Shown: in pieces, positions 1-34,430 of the stretch | Position numbering within the stretch: the stretch's first letter is position 1 | How the letters are laid out: each line of letters begins with the position of its first letter | Origin: Zonotrichia leucophrys gambelii | Lineage: Eukaryota; Chordata; Aves; Passeriformes; Passerellidae | Direction of reading: 5' to 3' | Assembly: GCF_028769735.1 (NCBI RefSeq) | Contig: NC_088178.1 | Location: 11,558,857 to 11,622,856, forward strand | DNA length: 64,000 nucleotides | Program-made: the position numbers and the translations under genes | Notes under the pieces: generated by a model | What the model was told of the DNA's origin: nothing | What the model saw: the letters and a program-made list of their open reading frames with translations, nothing else | Database searches by the model: none

Positions 1-159
1 CTTTCCATTTTAATGCAAATAGGTCTTTTTCTTCTTGTTCCACCATCCGGCCTCCTCCCAAGTTCACAAGTTTGATGTGTAGATCTGATAGTTTCATATT
101 GATTTTTAACTAATCATTCCAGGGACCCTACTTACAGTATTCTTCCCCATGTTTTTTAG
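1..159 (+). other. COL11A1: End of a COL11A1 intron
   Basis: Non-coding, ending in the T-rich acceptor of the exon at 160. It contains an octamer-like ATGCAAAT at 13-20 and nothing else I can support. Confidence 0.8.
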
Positions 160-24555
<24,396 letters not shown>

Positions 24556-24593
24556 GCTTAAGACAAAAGCAGATCAACACAAATGTTGCACTT

Positions 24594-24601
24594 TGGTGCT
24601 A
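24594..24601 (+). promoter_or_regulatory. miR-29 seed match, 8-mer, site 1
   Basis: TGGTGCTA is complementary to nucleotides 2-8 of miR-29 with an A opposite position 1, the strongest canonical site class. It lies 39 nt after the stop codon. miR-29 is a known repressor of many collagen mRNAs. Confidence 0.65.
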
Positions 24602-24801
24602 CCAACCCACTTCATGCCACATGCAAGTTTTGAGTAAGGATGGCATAGAAAATGTCTTGCTGTGTATGTATGTCTTACCTAGAAAGTAATCGTTGCCCTT
24701 GTAGGGCCAGAATCACATGACTTAAACTTATTTTGCAAAGATGCTGTGGCACAGACAGACAACATAGGGCTCACTTCAGGAACACCCCCTTTGGATTCCT
24801 C

Positions 24802-24808
24802 TGGTGCT
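24802..24808 (+). promoter_or_regulatory. miR-29 seed match, 7-mer, site 2
   Basis: TGGTGCT followed by G, a 7mer-m8 class match. It lies 26 nt upstream of site 3 (start to start), within the 13-35 nt range known to favour cooperative repression. Confidence 0.55.
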
Positions 24809-24827
24809 GTAAAAAAACCAACGACAA

Positions 24828-24834
24828 TGGTGCT
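24828..24834 (+). promoter_or_regulatory. miR-29 seed match, 7-mer, site 3
   Basis: TGGTGCT followed by C, a 7mer-m8 class match, closely paired with site 2. Confidence 0.55.
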
Positions 24835-25018
24835 CCTTCCATTACAACAAAGAGGTGTTTAGAGAGTGTTTAATATAAACTGTAATTATTCTATGTACAG
24901 TACTATACTGTGATTTCTCTGTCCACTTCCGAAACTTGCATGTGTCTCTGAATTGCATCTGGCTCTTATTTTACAATTACAAACTACATTGTCAATACTG
25001 TGTATGTATTCTGAAAAA

Positions 25019-25070
25019 AATAAAACTGTAATTGCCAGTGAAGCCAATTCCATTTCTGATTAATAATAAA
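25019..25070 (+). terminator. COL11A1: Proximal poly(A) signals
   Basis: Two canonical AATAAA hexamers at 25019-25024 and 25065-25070, 46 nt apart. The second is followed within 10-25 nt by a T/G-rich stretch (TTTGTATATATTGTTGTTG, 25077-25095), a good downstream element for cleavage. Use would give a 3' UTR of about 0.53 kb. Confidence 0.6.
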
Positions 25071-25249
25071 ATCCCTTTGTATATATTGTTGTTGAAGAGC
25101 TTTGTTATTTGGAGTCGCCAGTAAAATTAAGGTGGCAAAACTGGAAGAGCTTGAGCAGCACACTCAAACAACTCCTTTCTGCTGATATCAGTCTGTGACA
25201 ATGAATTTAGATGATGAAATGAAAGCACTTTCAAAGGTGCTGTGTTCCA

Positions 25250-25257
25250 TGGTGCTA
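25250..25257 (+). promoter_or_regulatory. miR-29 seed match, 8-mer, site 4 (distal UTR only)
   Basis: TGGTGCTA, a second 8-mer match. It lies between the proximal and distal poly(A) signals, so it would be present only in the long 3' UTR form. Confidence 0.5.
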
Positions 25258-25321
25258 TACCTCAGACTTTTTATTTTCTATTCTAATTCCATAATTTCAT
25301 AAGATAACTGTATATACCTAA

Positions 25322-25412
25322 AATAAACAAGCTTATATTTTTGGGTGGGGAAAACATGTAAGAAAAAACCAAACTTCTGTGTTAGAGAACTGTTTAAAAT
25401 CTGTGAAATAAA
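25322..25412 (+). terminator. COL11A1: Distal poly(A) signals
   Basis: AATAAA at 25322-25327 and at 25407-25412. The latter is followed by a T-rich run from about 25431, matching a U-rich downstream element. Use of the last would extend the 3' UTR to about 0.87 kb and include the fourth miR-29 site. Confidence 0.55.
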
Positions 25413-25430
25413 TTAGTCATATAGCTTTCC

Positions 25431-28400
25431 TTTTTTTTTTTTTGTTTTAATCTCATCTAGATTTGTTTCCATTGTGCTTATTTGGGCTACATAAATATAA
25501 AAACTGGATTTGAAACAGTTATTTATGGATTTTGCAGTGTTTATTTAGATGTTTGTGTAAGCAATGATGGATGTTTGCTTCCTGAACTGGATACTAAAGA
25601 TTTCACAGAATAGTCTATACAATATTTGCCCGTCCCATTAATATGAATTAATTAATATGAATTTTTCTTCCTGTTACTCCACCTGAAGGCCAGGGATGCA
25701 ATATGTCTAGGTCATGTGATTCTACACAGTTGCTAAGCAACACAGGAGGGACTGCTTCTTAAAGAGCTGTCTTTGACCCAAACTCTTAAAATTCACTGTT
25801 CAAAGCTCACCAAAAAACGTGATGGTTTGGCCTTCCCTCTGAACATTTTATTCAGGTAGTTGGAAGTAGAAATTACATTTTAGCTTTACAACACAAATCC
25901 TTTTGTAATTATTTTTCATAATATATGTAAGACTTGAAAAGAAATGTTTGTTTCTATTTCTTATAAATTGTTAAATTAAATAGTACTAGTTTCTGCTGGC
26001 TCGTTTCCAACTGGTATTTTCTTATGCACGTTTATACATGTAAAAGTGAGATTCCAAAAGTCAACTTCTTGCTGTTCATATTTTCTTTTATTTTTGAACC
26101 AAAGTTTGTAACTGTCACCTCAAAGAGGGAAATACAAATTTTATTAATAAAATCAAGTCTTGTTTATCTGGATTGGTCATTCTCTTGTTTCAATGTCCAA
26201 AATGCACCCACTGTCATTACTTTAACTTTATTCTGCTTCCAGACCAATCCAGGCTTGAAAAAAAGGAATGTTACTACATGTCCTGTCAAGCACTGGGCAA
26301 CAGCACTGGGAAGGGAAGTGTTAACGGAGAATGTGCTGATCTGGCCATTGGCAGCAGGGATGAGTTCATAGGTGGTTGGTATGGATTTATAGCTCCAGCA
26401 GTCCAGACAATACCATCAAACACAAGACAGGAGCCTGATACTCCTTCCCCAGCCACTCACAACCTACAGTGACTGTCCATTCCTCAGTCTTGTGCTTATC
26501 CTTGTAGGACTCCATTGGGTAGGGAAATTACCCTATTTATTAATAGGAAATGGAAGACAAGAATGAGACCAAGACTTGGAAAGTAATGGAACACAAAATG
26601 TGCAGCACCTTGTTTTAGACTGTGGAACCAGAACCAGCAATGGGTCCAATGACATGACATATGCCCCCTTCTCCAAAGAACCTTCTCTCTTTTTCATCTG
26701 CTACCTGCTCTTCATGAACTCTGGCTATGTCTAAGTAAGATGTGAGGGCAGCTGAATTAAGTTTGGCAGAGAAGCAACCACTTTTTCCTGCTCAAGGGGG
26801 CTGGGCTAAGTTAGGAGCTGACCTGTTCAAGCCTATCTAAAAGAAACCTCCTTGTTTGAGTGCTTCAGGGTAACAAATAAAAGATGGTTGTGGCTTGGCA
26901 GAGTCAGGGTTAGTCTGCAGCAGAATGTTGTTTCTAAGAATGCAATGATGTATTCAAGCAGCCAAATGAAACCAGATCTTCTCCAGAATTAGTCCAAGCA
27001 TCTTGCCAAGGTTTCTGTCAGCAACAACACAAAGGAGGAAATGAACTTGAGTTTTCTACTCTTTTCAGCAAGGACCCATCTGGTTTTTAACATTCTTTAA
27101 CATTTCTTTAGGCCTTAACCACTTACTAGTTATCCTTTTCATGAAAGCATCTCACCATTGCTTGTGATCTAACTTCTCTTGGTCCATTCTCTTTTGCAAT
27201 CTGCTGTTAAACAGAGATTGTGGCTGTGTTGCATTGAAATGGGAGTAACTCAGCACATGGCAAACCAAGGCCCAAAAATACTCCAGACTGAAACCATGTT
27301 CTATCCAGAATTACATGGACATACAAGAGAGATTTAAATGACAAGCTATGACTGGAGTGGCAGAAACTGCTCTGTGTGCATGAGTGGAGTTTCTTTGCCT
27401 CTCTCTCTTCCAGGATAGGGCAGTATCAATTCACCATGACTGGCACATCTCTTGGAAAACTTCATAAAATACAATGAAGATACTTTTTTCCATTCCATGT
27501 GAGCGCCATTACGGCGAACATCAACAGTCACCTTGTGACACAAAAAGGTACAAAGCGTCAAAAAATAAGGACAGTAAGCTCCTTAAGATTCTTCCCCTGG
27601 GAAACAGCTTTGTTAATTTTAAAATTAATCTTCACATGCTAATGGATGGAAGGAGAAGCCTTAATAGCCAGTGGTTTTCTATTGCAAACACACTCATTTT
27701 TCTGTGAAAGAACATCTTCTATTGTAGATGCACCAAAAAAAAAAAAGAAAATTACAGACAGGATATTAAATGTCACGTCTATTATATTTACCTGGAAACG
27801 TGTCTTATTTGTGTTCCTTTTGAAAGCACATAAATTATCAGAGGCTCATTGTTAGTTCAGTGGAAAGCAATGCCAAGATTATTGCCAAGCAGTAGATTGC
27901 TCTAAAGCTATTTATACATTTTGTTTTCAATAAAAACATTAAAGTTTAATACAGCAAGGAAGGCTGCAAGCTTACAGATATTCCAACGCTCTGCTCTAGC
28001 CAAAATTGGCCTTGTTTCTTTCTCAGCTCTTTGAATGAAGGCTCTGTTCTAATGAGAAAGAATGCAGCCAAAGCCCACAATGGACATGTTTTGTCTAGGT
28101 TGTCCAGGGAGCTTTGGCAGACCTTGAGTTTGTTTCCAATATCTCAAGGGGGAAAAAAGTGATCTCCACCAAAACACACCTAATTTCACTAAGACAGACA
28201 AGAATTGTTAAAAACTCAGCAGTAGGACTGGGATGTAAGCGTCTCCTCTGCTCCCTATTATAATCTAAAAAATTGGGACTTTTTAACATCAAAAACGCAA
28301 CATAGCTAAATCCTGCTGAAGCATGAAAGAACTCCAGCTTGCAATGTGATTAAAATGTGGATGAAAATTAAAAATCCAGTCCATCCAATAAGATGCTGGA

Positions 28401-31284
28401 CAGAAACCAAATTAATTCTCTTCTAGCCGCAGAAGTTCTCTAAACTAGATCTTCTGTTGTGTTTCAATGGTTAATTAAAAGAACCTTTCCGAGTTCACAG
28501 GACTGGGACAAGGCTGCCCCACAAGGTCATCTAAATAATCATGAATGAGCACTGCAGCTTCACACTCAGCTCCCCTCTCACCTGAAATATTTCACAGCCA
28601 GAGATCTTGCATATGGCCTTAGCCCCTGTGAGCTGCAGCACTGCAAGGCCAGTGAGTCATGGTCTCAGAGGCCCAGCTTGAAAGCTCTGAAGTTCCTTAG
28701 CACAAGTAAAAAGTGAACACAGCTACAGCAGAGCCATAAAGCTGAGTTTTTAAATTAAAAATGTTAACTAAATGAGGAGACTCAGGATGTGACTAACAAA
28801 ATAAAAACATTACACTATAATTGTTGTTTCTGAAATGGAAATACTGGTTTCTTCTTTATTAGTTTACTGAGAATGTTACTCAGAAAGCCCACAAAAGTCA
28901 GCCAGGGTATATCATGGAGCTGCTTGACTTCTAGAGCAGGTCCTCCTCATTACAGTAGGAAAGTATATTAATTGGAATGAGAGGTGGAAGGATTTAGAAT
29001 GAAGTTGTTTTTATAGACATAAAAGCTTTTTCCTGTCAAATATTAACTGAAAAAAAAAAAAAAGGTAAGGTTTTATATCCTTTCCTTACAGTCTCTTGAG
29101 CCTGGTCCTCTTTTTTGTTACAATATCATTTCAACGGCAGCTCAGGTGAAAAAGTAGCTGTGCTTTGTGGTCCTGGTGCACAAATCAGCTCACAAAATAA
29201 CATAGCACAATGTCAGGGCTCAGGTTCTGGAAAATGCATTAAAAGATAATCTTCCTAACATTTGCTATTCAGTAACTTTCTGATTTGGGTGTACGGGGAT
29301 CACTTATCCCTTTGTCATTCCTCAGAAGGATTTTAGAAATATCCACTTTGCTCTAAGCCTGCAGAGTTTTTCAGTGCACAGATACTAAGATCAAAGTTGT
29401 TTACTGTCAGAAAGACCAAAAATGGAATTTTAATTTGTGAAAACTTTCCACAGCACTCCAAATTCTGAAAAGAACAAAGAACATTTCACCTTCCTTCTCC
29501 CCCTTTTTTAATTGTGATGTTTCCATTTGAAATAATGAGATGTTTTTGTCCAAACTCATTGAAAGTATTTGATTGATAGGAAGAAGTCCAATCTTGGTAC
29601 CCTCACCAAGATTGTTTTCCCATGTGCTGGGAGACAAGAGCTGAGTACTATACTAGCAGTGGAATAAAGACACTTCTAGAAGAGAAAGGCACAATAAAAT
29701 AGTTCTCAATGTATCACAGAAAGGAGGAAAATTTAGTAGGGGAGGAAAGAGGAAATAAGAAAGCAGGGGGAAATGTGTGGGAAAAGAATGATAGGAGAAC
29801 TTGGTTCCCTCAACACAGGGCAGGAGGGTGAGAAATCCTTCTGGGCAGTCTGGGAGCATCCCATGTGATTGCTGGAACTGCAGGGCTCAGCTTTGTTTCT
29901 CACAGTCAGTGCAAAGGCAGGGTGCACTGGCCTCATAGTTAGGAGGCAGCAGTAAAACTGGTTTATAAAAAATACACCTAAAGAGCAGCCAAGATTGCAA
30001 GGCTGTGTGGGAAACACCTGGAGCACAGCCTGCAGCAACATCCCTGTGCCTCTCCCTCCCCTCCCTTGGCACACTCACCTCTCTCTCAGACACTCCTGAC
30101 ACTGCCTCCTCTGCCGGATCTCTGCTCTTTGGAGCAGCCACATTTTACTGGGGCACTGGAAAGCACAGGAGATCTGAAAAGGGGGATGAGATGTTTAACT
30201 TTTAAGGTGAAGAGAGAATGGATGATGGGGGAGGGTGAGCAGGCTCAGAAATCAAAATACACCCACACTAACATACTGCCAGACTCATAAAATATAAAGC
30301 TGTCTGGACCATCCAGATTAGGAACAGGCAATTTCTGTGTCCTTTTCCTACCACAGAGAAACACAGAGACCAGGCAGCACTGAGGGCTATCTCTGAAAGG
30401 AAAGTCAGATAAAAACAATGGGGAGATCAGCTCACACTGCTGACCCTTTGAAACCTCTTTCTGCACTTTAAAATTGACCTATTTCATTTTCTGAACACAT
30501 TGACATCAAATCAAAACCACAGTATTTTGAGGAACCACATTTGAACTAGCATCACATCTTCCCATGAAAATATTCCTGATAAAAGCAATAAAAAATTAAA
30601 AATGGACAGTCTGCATGAACTGAGGATACCTAAAAATGTTCCTGATTAAATGATTCTTGATTATTTCAATGCATTATGCAGTTTTGCATGTGTGCATTCA
30701 TTTCTCATGTTTTGCATAATCTTTCTGATGACTGTATGCACAAGTGTACCATGTAGAAACAGCGGTGAGCCAATGTGGTTACTCATTAAACTTAATGAGA
30801 AGGTTAGAATTATCTACTATAAAACCAAGATGAAAGCAAAATCACAAATTTAAAAGCTAACTAAAGGCTGAAACATCTGCAAGTACAGTTAGTTAACATC
30901 CTCTTAACATGCAGAACAATAAATACATCATATACATATACAGCAAATTTGGATTACCCAAGTGTAACTCAGCTGTGATGGTGTATGAAATGATACATTT
31001 AACTCTAATCAGACACATAACTCAGAGGAAGCAATACCACAAAATACTTAAGGGCTGTCTTGCAACACCTTTTTTTTTGATAGCCAGATAGTATTCTGCC
31101 CTTTTCTGTTTAAACACAATGAAGGAAGACAGAGTTTGATGTGTGCCTCCAGATCTCTGTAAATAAATGTAGGGTGACTCCTACACACCGGGGTCAGGGC
31201 TGTAACCATACAGTAAAAACCAGAAAAGGATGAAGCCCAGGGCCTGTGAACAATGTATGTGTGACAAAGGAGAGTTACAAAGTA
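25431..31284. other. Intergenic, no gene recognised
   Basis: Short open frames only (longest 115 codons at 26024-26371), none with a recognisable domain or Gly-X-Y pattern. Contains the X-box palindrome at 25729 and A runs near 27729 and 29051. Nothing else supportable. Confidence 0.7.
25729..25741. promoter_or_regulatory. Perfect X-box (RFX) palindrome
   Basis: GTTGCTAAGCAAC, two 6-bp half sites GTTGCT/AGCAAC with a 1-bp spacer. This fits the RFX family X-box consensus (GTNRCC N0-3 RGYAAC) except for T in place of C at the inner position. It lies about 1.2 kb past the stop codon and beyond the last AATAAA. A short motif, so function is only a possibility. Confidence 0.35.
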
Positions 31285-31797
31285 CAGCAAGGGATCATAA
31301 AACCATAGGGTATCCTGAGTTCAGAAGGACACACATGGATCATCGAAGTCCAGCTCTGTCCATCACAAGGATCATCGAAGTCCCGCAGGCCATCACCAAG
31401 AGTCACACCATCTGCCTGAGAGCATTGTCCAAGCACTTCTTGAACTATGCCAGGCTTGGTGCTGTGACCTTGGGGAGCCTGTTTCAGTGCCCAAACACCC
31501 TCTGGGGAAAAACCTCTGCCTTTGCCTAATATCCAACCTGAGCCTCTTCTCAGCTCCACATGAGTTTCCTGAGTCTCTAGTGGTCACCAGAGAGAAATCA
31601 GTGCCTGTCCCTCTGTTTCTGCCTGTGAGGAAGTTGTGAACTGCCCTGAGGTCTCACCTGTGTCTCCTCCACACTTACCAAGCCAAGGGACCTCAGCTGC
31701 TCCAGCTATGGCTTCCCCTCAAGGCCCTTCACTGTCTTGGTATCTCTCCAATAGGTTTAAATCTTCTATTGTAGCACCCAAAACTGCACTCAAGGTA
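31285..31797 (-). mobile_element. CR1 LINE, 5'-truncated 3' fragment
   Basis: Read on the + strand this is the reverse complement of a CR1 3' end. It has a degenerate ATCATAAAACCATAGGGTAT start (the CR1 terminal octamer region), then GGATCATCGAAGTCC, GTCCAAGCACTTCTTGAACT, GGGGAGCCTGTTTCAGTGCC, TAATATCCAACCTGAGCC, GAGGAAGTTGTGAACTGC and CACCCAAAACTGCACTC. These match avian CR1 as I know it, so the element is inserted in minus orientation with its 3' end at about 31285. It is truncated near 31797, as is usual for CR1. The fragment is non-coding and diverged, hence old. It contains an internal 32-bp duplication. Confidence 0.9.
31337..31383. repeat. Internal 15-bp direct repeat in the CR1 fragment
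   Basis: GGATCATCGAAGTCC occurs at 31337-31351 and 31369-31383, period 32 bp, where CR1 normally has one copy. A local duplication after or during insertion. Confidence 0.75.
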
Positions 31798-32346
31798 ATA
31801 CTTACAGTTTAGTACTCCAGGAAATACTCAAAAGCCCTTCTTTAACAGGAGGCCTTAGGACATTTTCAGATGTTTGTTCTGACTAAAACTCCCTGAAGAG
31901 CCTTGGGTTTGGCACTCCCAGGGGCAGCCCCCAGGTGACCACTCAGGGCCTGTGGGCCCAGCCTGATGGGGGCTGTGCTCTGATTCCAAAGCCCAAGAGG
32001 TGACTTTGAGCCCATGTGTGTGTCTAAAGACACACTCCTCCACTTACCCCTAGATGAAATCCAGCGTTATCTTTTTGTCAGGAATTTTCCTCCCACCAAT
32101 TCTCATTTCTCCTAAAAGCATCATATTCAAAATGTACCATTCCCAGCACCCAGAGTTTTATGCATGTGAAAAGAGGTAAATTCACATTCAGTTGTTACCT
32201 CTTCAAAGGCATAATTAAGGTAAAAAACCCCACCCCACCAAATATAAAGGTTGCCCTCTCCTCCTCTGAACCTGTGCATGTGCTCTGACTCCCTGCCCAT
32301 GTGCTCACAGGGCGATGGCACTCTGACCTTCCTCCCTGTCAGGCAA

Positions 32347-32385
32347 AACACTTCCCTTGAGTTAAACAACACTTCCCTTGAGTTA
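32347..32385. repeat. Microduplication, 2 x 18 bp, period 21 bp
   Basis: AACACTTCCCTTGAGTTA at 32347-32364 is repeated without mismatch at 32368-32385, separated by AAC. A perfect, probably recent, tandem duplication. Confidence 0.85.
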
Positions 32386-34192
32386 GGATCACTCTGGGAT
32401 CATCCTCTCCAGAGCTTGATATCTGCAACCTGAGCTGAGAGACCTTTTCAGAGTGAAGGAACACGAAGGGTTTGTTTTCTTTACCCAGGTGTTTCTGTGG
32501 TAGAATGGGCTGCAAAACCTGAGTAGCTGTGAGAATTCAAACAGCAGGCATGCAAAGGCAATATTTAAACAGCTCTATAAATGAGCTAGGGATGTGTGTC
32601 ATTGGTTTTGAAGCACTATCTAAAGTTTTTTTGCTGAAAACTCTTCTGTTGAGACATGAGTCATATTAAGCAGCTTTGTGGCAGATACGGTAGCTCCTCT
32701 TTCATGCAATCTCTTTCTCTGAAAGCTTTGATTGAGAACTAAGCCACATTAAGGGTTTAGTGGTTGAGCCTGGAAGCTTCCTTCAGTAAACTCCTTCCTG
32801 AATTAATTGCTGCTGGAGCTTATCACCCATAATAATATTTTCAGAATCTTTCCCCTATTATCTTCCTCTGTCAGGTTAAATTCACCTTTTTGATGTGACA
32901 CACATTAAATACTGTAAAAAAGGAACAAAAATTTCACTGCTCAATAGGGAGATGCAGCACAGAGTGTTAGTGTCCACAGGTCTGCTTTTGCACTTGGTGA
33001 AATATGAAGGACATTTCAGCAGAATTTTAAGATAAACAGTTGAAAGTAAAGAATTCCCTTCTCCACAGTCCATCACCTTTAAGGACCATGGCAAGAATTC
33101 CACTACAGTCACAGCTTTAGGATGTTTCTATGCAACATGTACAAAAAAGTGAGAGACCAGCAGAAGTCTTACACAGACAACCATTAAATTATCATTTGTG
33201 GTTTAGGCTGGGCTCTCTTCCCCTGGTTCTCCTTAGCTGTGAGTTGTTGTAGGCTGAAGGTATCCCTTAGAAACAAATGGAATGATAAGTCTTGCTCAAG
33301 TACTCAGCTGCCAGGCAGGCAGGTGGGGATTGCAAGTTAAAACACTCCTGGGCAGGCAGAACTCCAGGGCATGGTAAATTCTTAAATTAACAAAGGTGCA
33401 AACCATGCAGTTTCCCTTGCTATGCACTGCTCCTAAGGGGATTGCAAAAAAAGGTCTTACCTTTAATGAGCTAGGATCCAGTTATGCAGGAAATGCAAAG
33501 ACACGTTTTAAATACCTAGGGATGAAGGGAGAGAAAGGTTAAGACAGCCTTGATCTGTATCCCATCCAAAAGTAAATGCAAATTCTCTCTCTGGCAGATG
33601 CTTTTAGAACACTTGGAAAAAACCATACCCACAAAAATTATTTTTCTCTAATGCTTTCATGAAAATACTAGTGAAATGAAAAAAAAAGTGCTCAAGCTGT
33701 AAATATAGATGACAAATCTTACAGGTGTCCAAAAGTTCTAAAGCAAATCAAGATAAACTTTTTCAGTAGGCTCAGACTTCCTGTACATAGGTGTAATACA
33801 TTTCAGTTTTCAACTTCTTAAAAGCTTGGAAGTTTGGAAGAAACATTTCTTTAGTCAATACATGCATGCTAGTATAAAACATACAAAATATACTTTATTA
33901 GAAGTTACTTACACAAATCTAAGTTTATATAAAGATTAAAATATATTCACTCTTCACTGTGGTGAATTCAACCACTTATAAATACCCTTGGTCTAATTTC
34001 AGAGAACTTCCATGTTTTGTGATGGTATCAAACCACGACTGCAGAGAGCTGAAGGCGGATACCAGGTTAAGTGAAAGGGAATCAGAGCCACTCTGCTTTT
34101 CTGACAGCCATTATGGTAATGTGATCAGTACCTTGACAGATGCTAAGAAGAATAATTTTGCTGATTGACTTTTCTTCAAACCTAAGGCTGTG

Positions 34193-34430
34193 GGCAATCA
34201 AAGAAAATATGAACATCTGGCTGAGCTTTTGATTGCCATGCTCACTGATATAGTGCACCCAAATAAGCAACAATTAGTACAGCTTGTGTCAAAAGACCCA
34301 TCAGTTAATTCAAATTAAGTCAGGAAAATTGAATCCAATTGGCATTCATGCATATTTGTATGCAAAGTTTAAATAAGATTCTTCTGCATTACATTATCCT
34401 TTATTTACAAGGGAAAAACATGCAAAGTTT
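34193..34430. promoter_or_regulatory. Candidate regulatory segment with inverted repeat and octamer-like motifs
   Basis: GGCAATCAAA (34193-34202) and its exact complement TTTGATTGCC (34228-34237) flank 25 nt; the left arm with the next base gives a TCF/LEF-type ATCAAAG. ATGCAAAGTTT occurs twice (34360-34370 and 34420-34430), and TTAATT and CCAATTGG motifs lie between. The composition resembles vertebrate conserved non-coding elements; that is an impression, not a measurement. Confidence 0.25.

Larger units (their letters stand above)
24556..25430 (+). other. COL11A1: COL11A1 3' UTR (approximate 3' limit)
   Basis: Non-coding sequence following the stop. It contains AATAAA at 25019, 25065, 25322 and 25407, and four matches to the miR-29 seed target TGGTGCT. 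The 3' limit is set about 18 nt after the last AATAAA, just before a T-rich downstream tract (25431-25446). The real cleavage site needs transcript data; shorter forms ending near 25090 are equally plausible. Confidence 0.7.

Noticed and set aside
26024..26472. Overlapping open frames of 115 and 99 codons downstream of COL11A1, considered as a small gene or extra exon
   Set aside because: No recognisable domain, no conserved pattern, and they lie after the stop codon and poly(A) signals.
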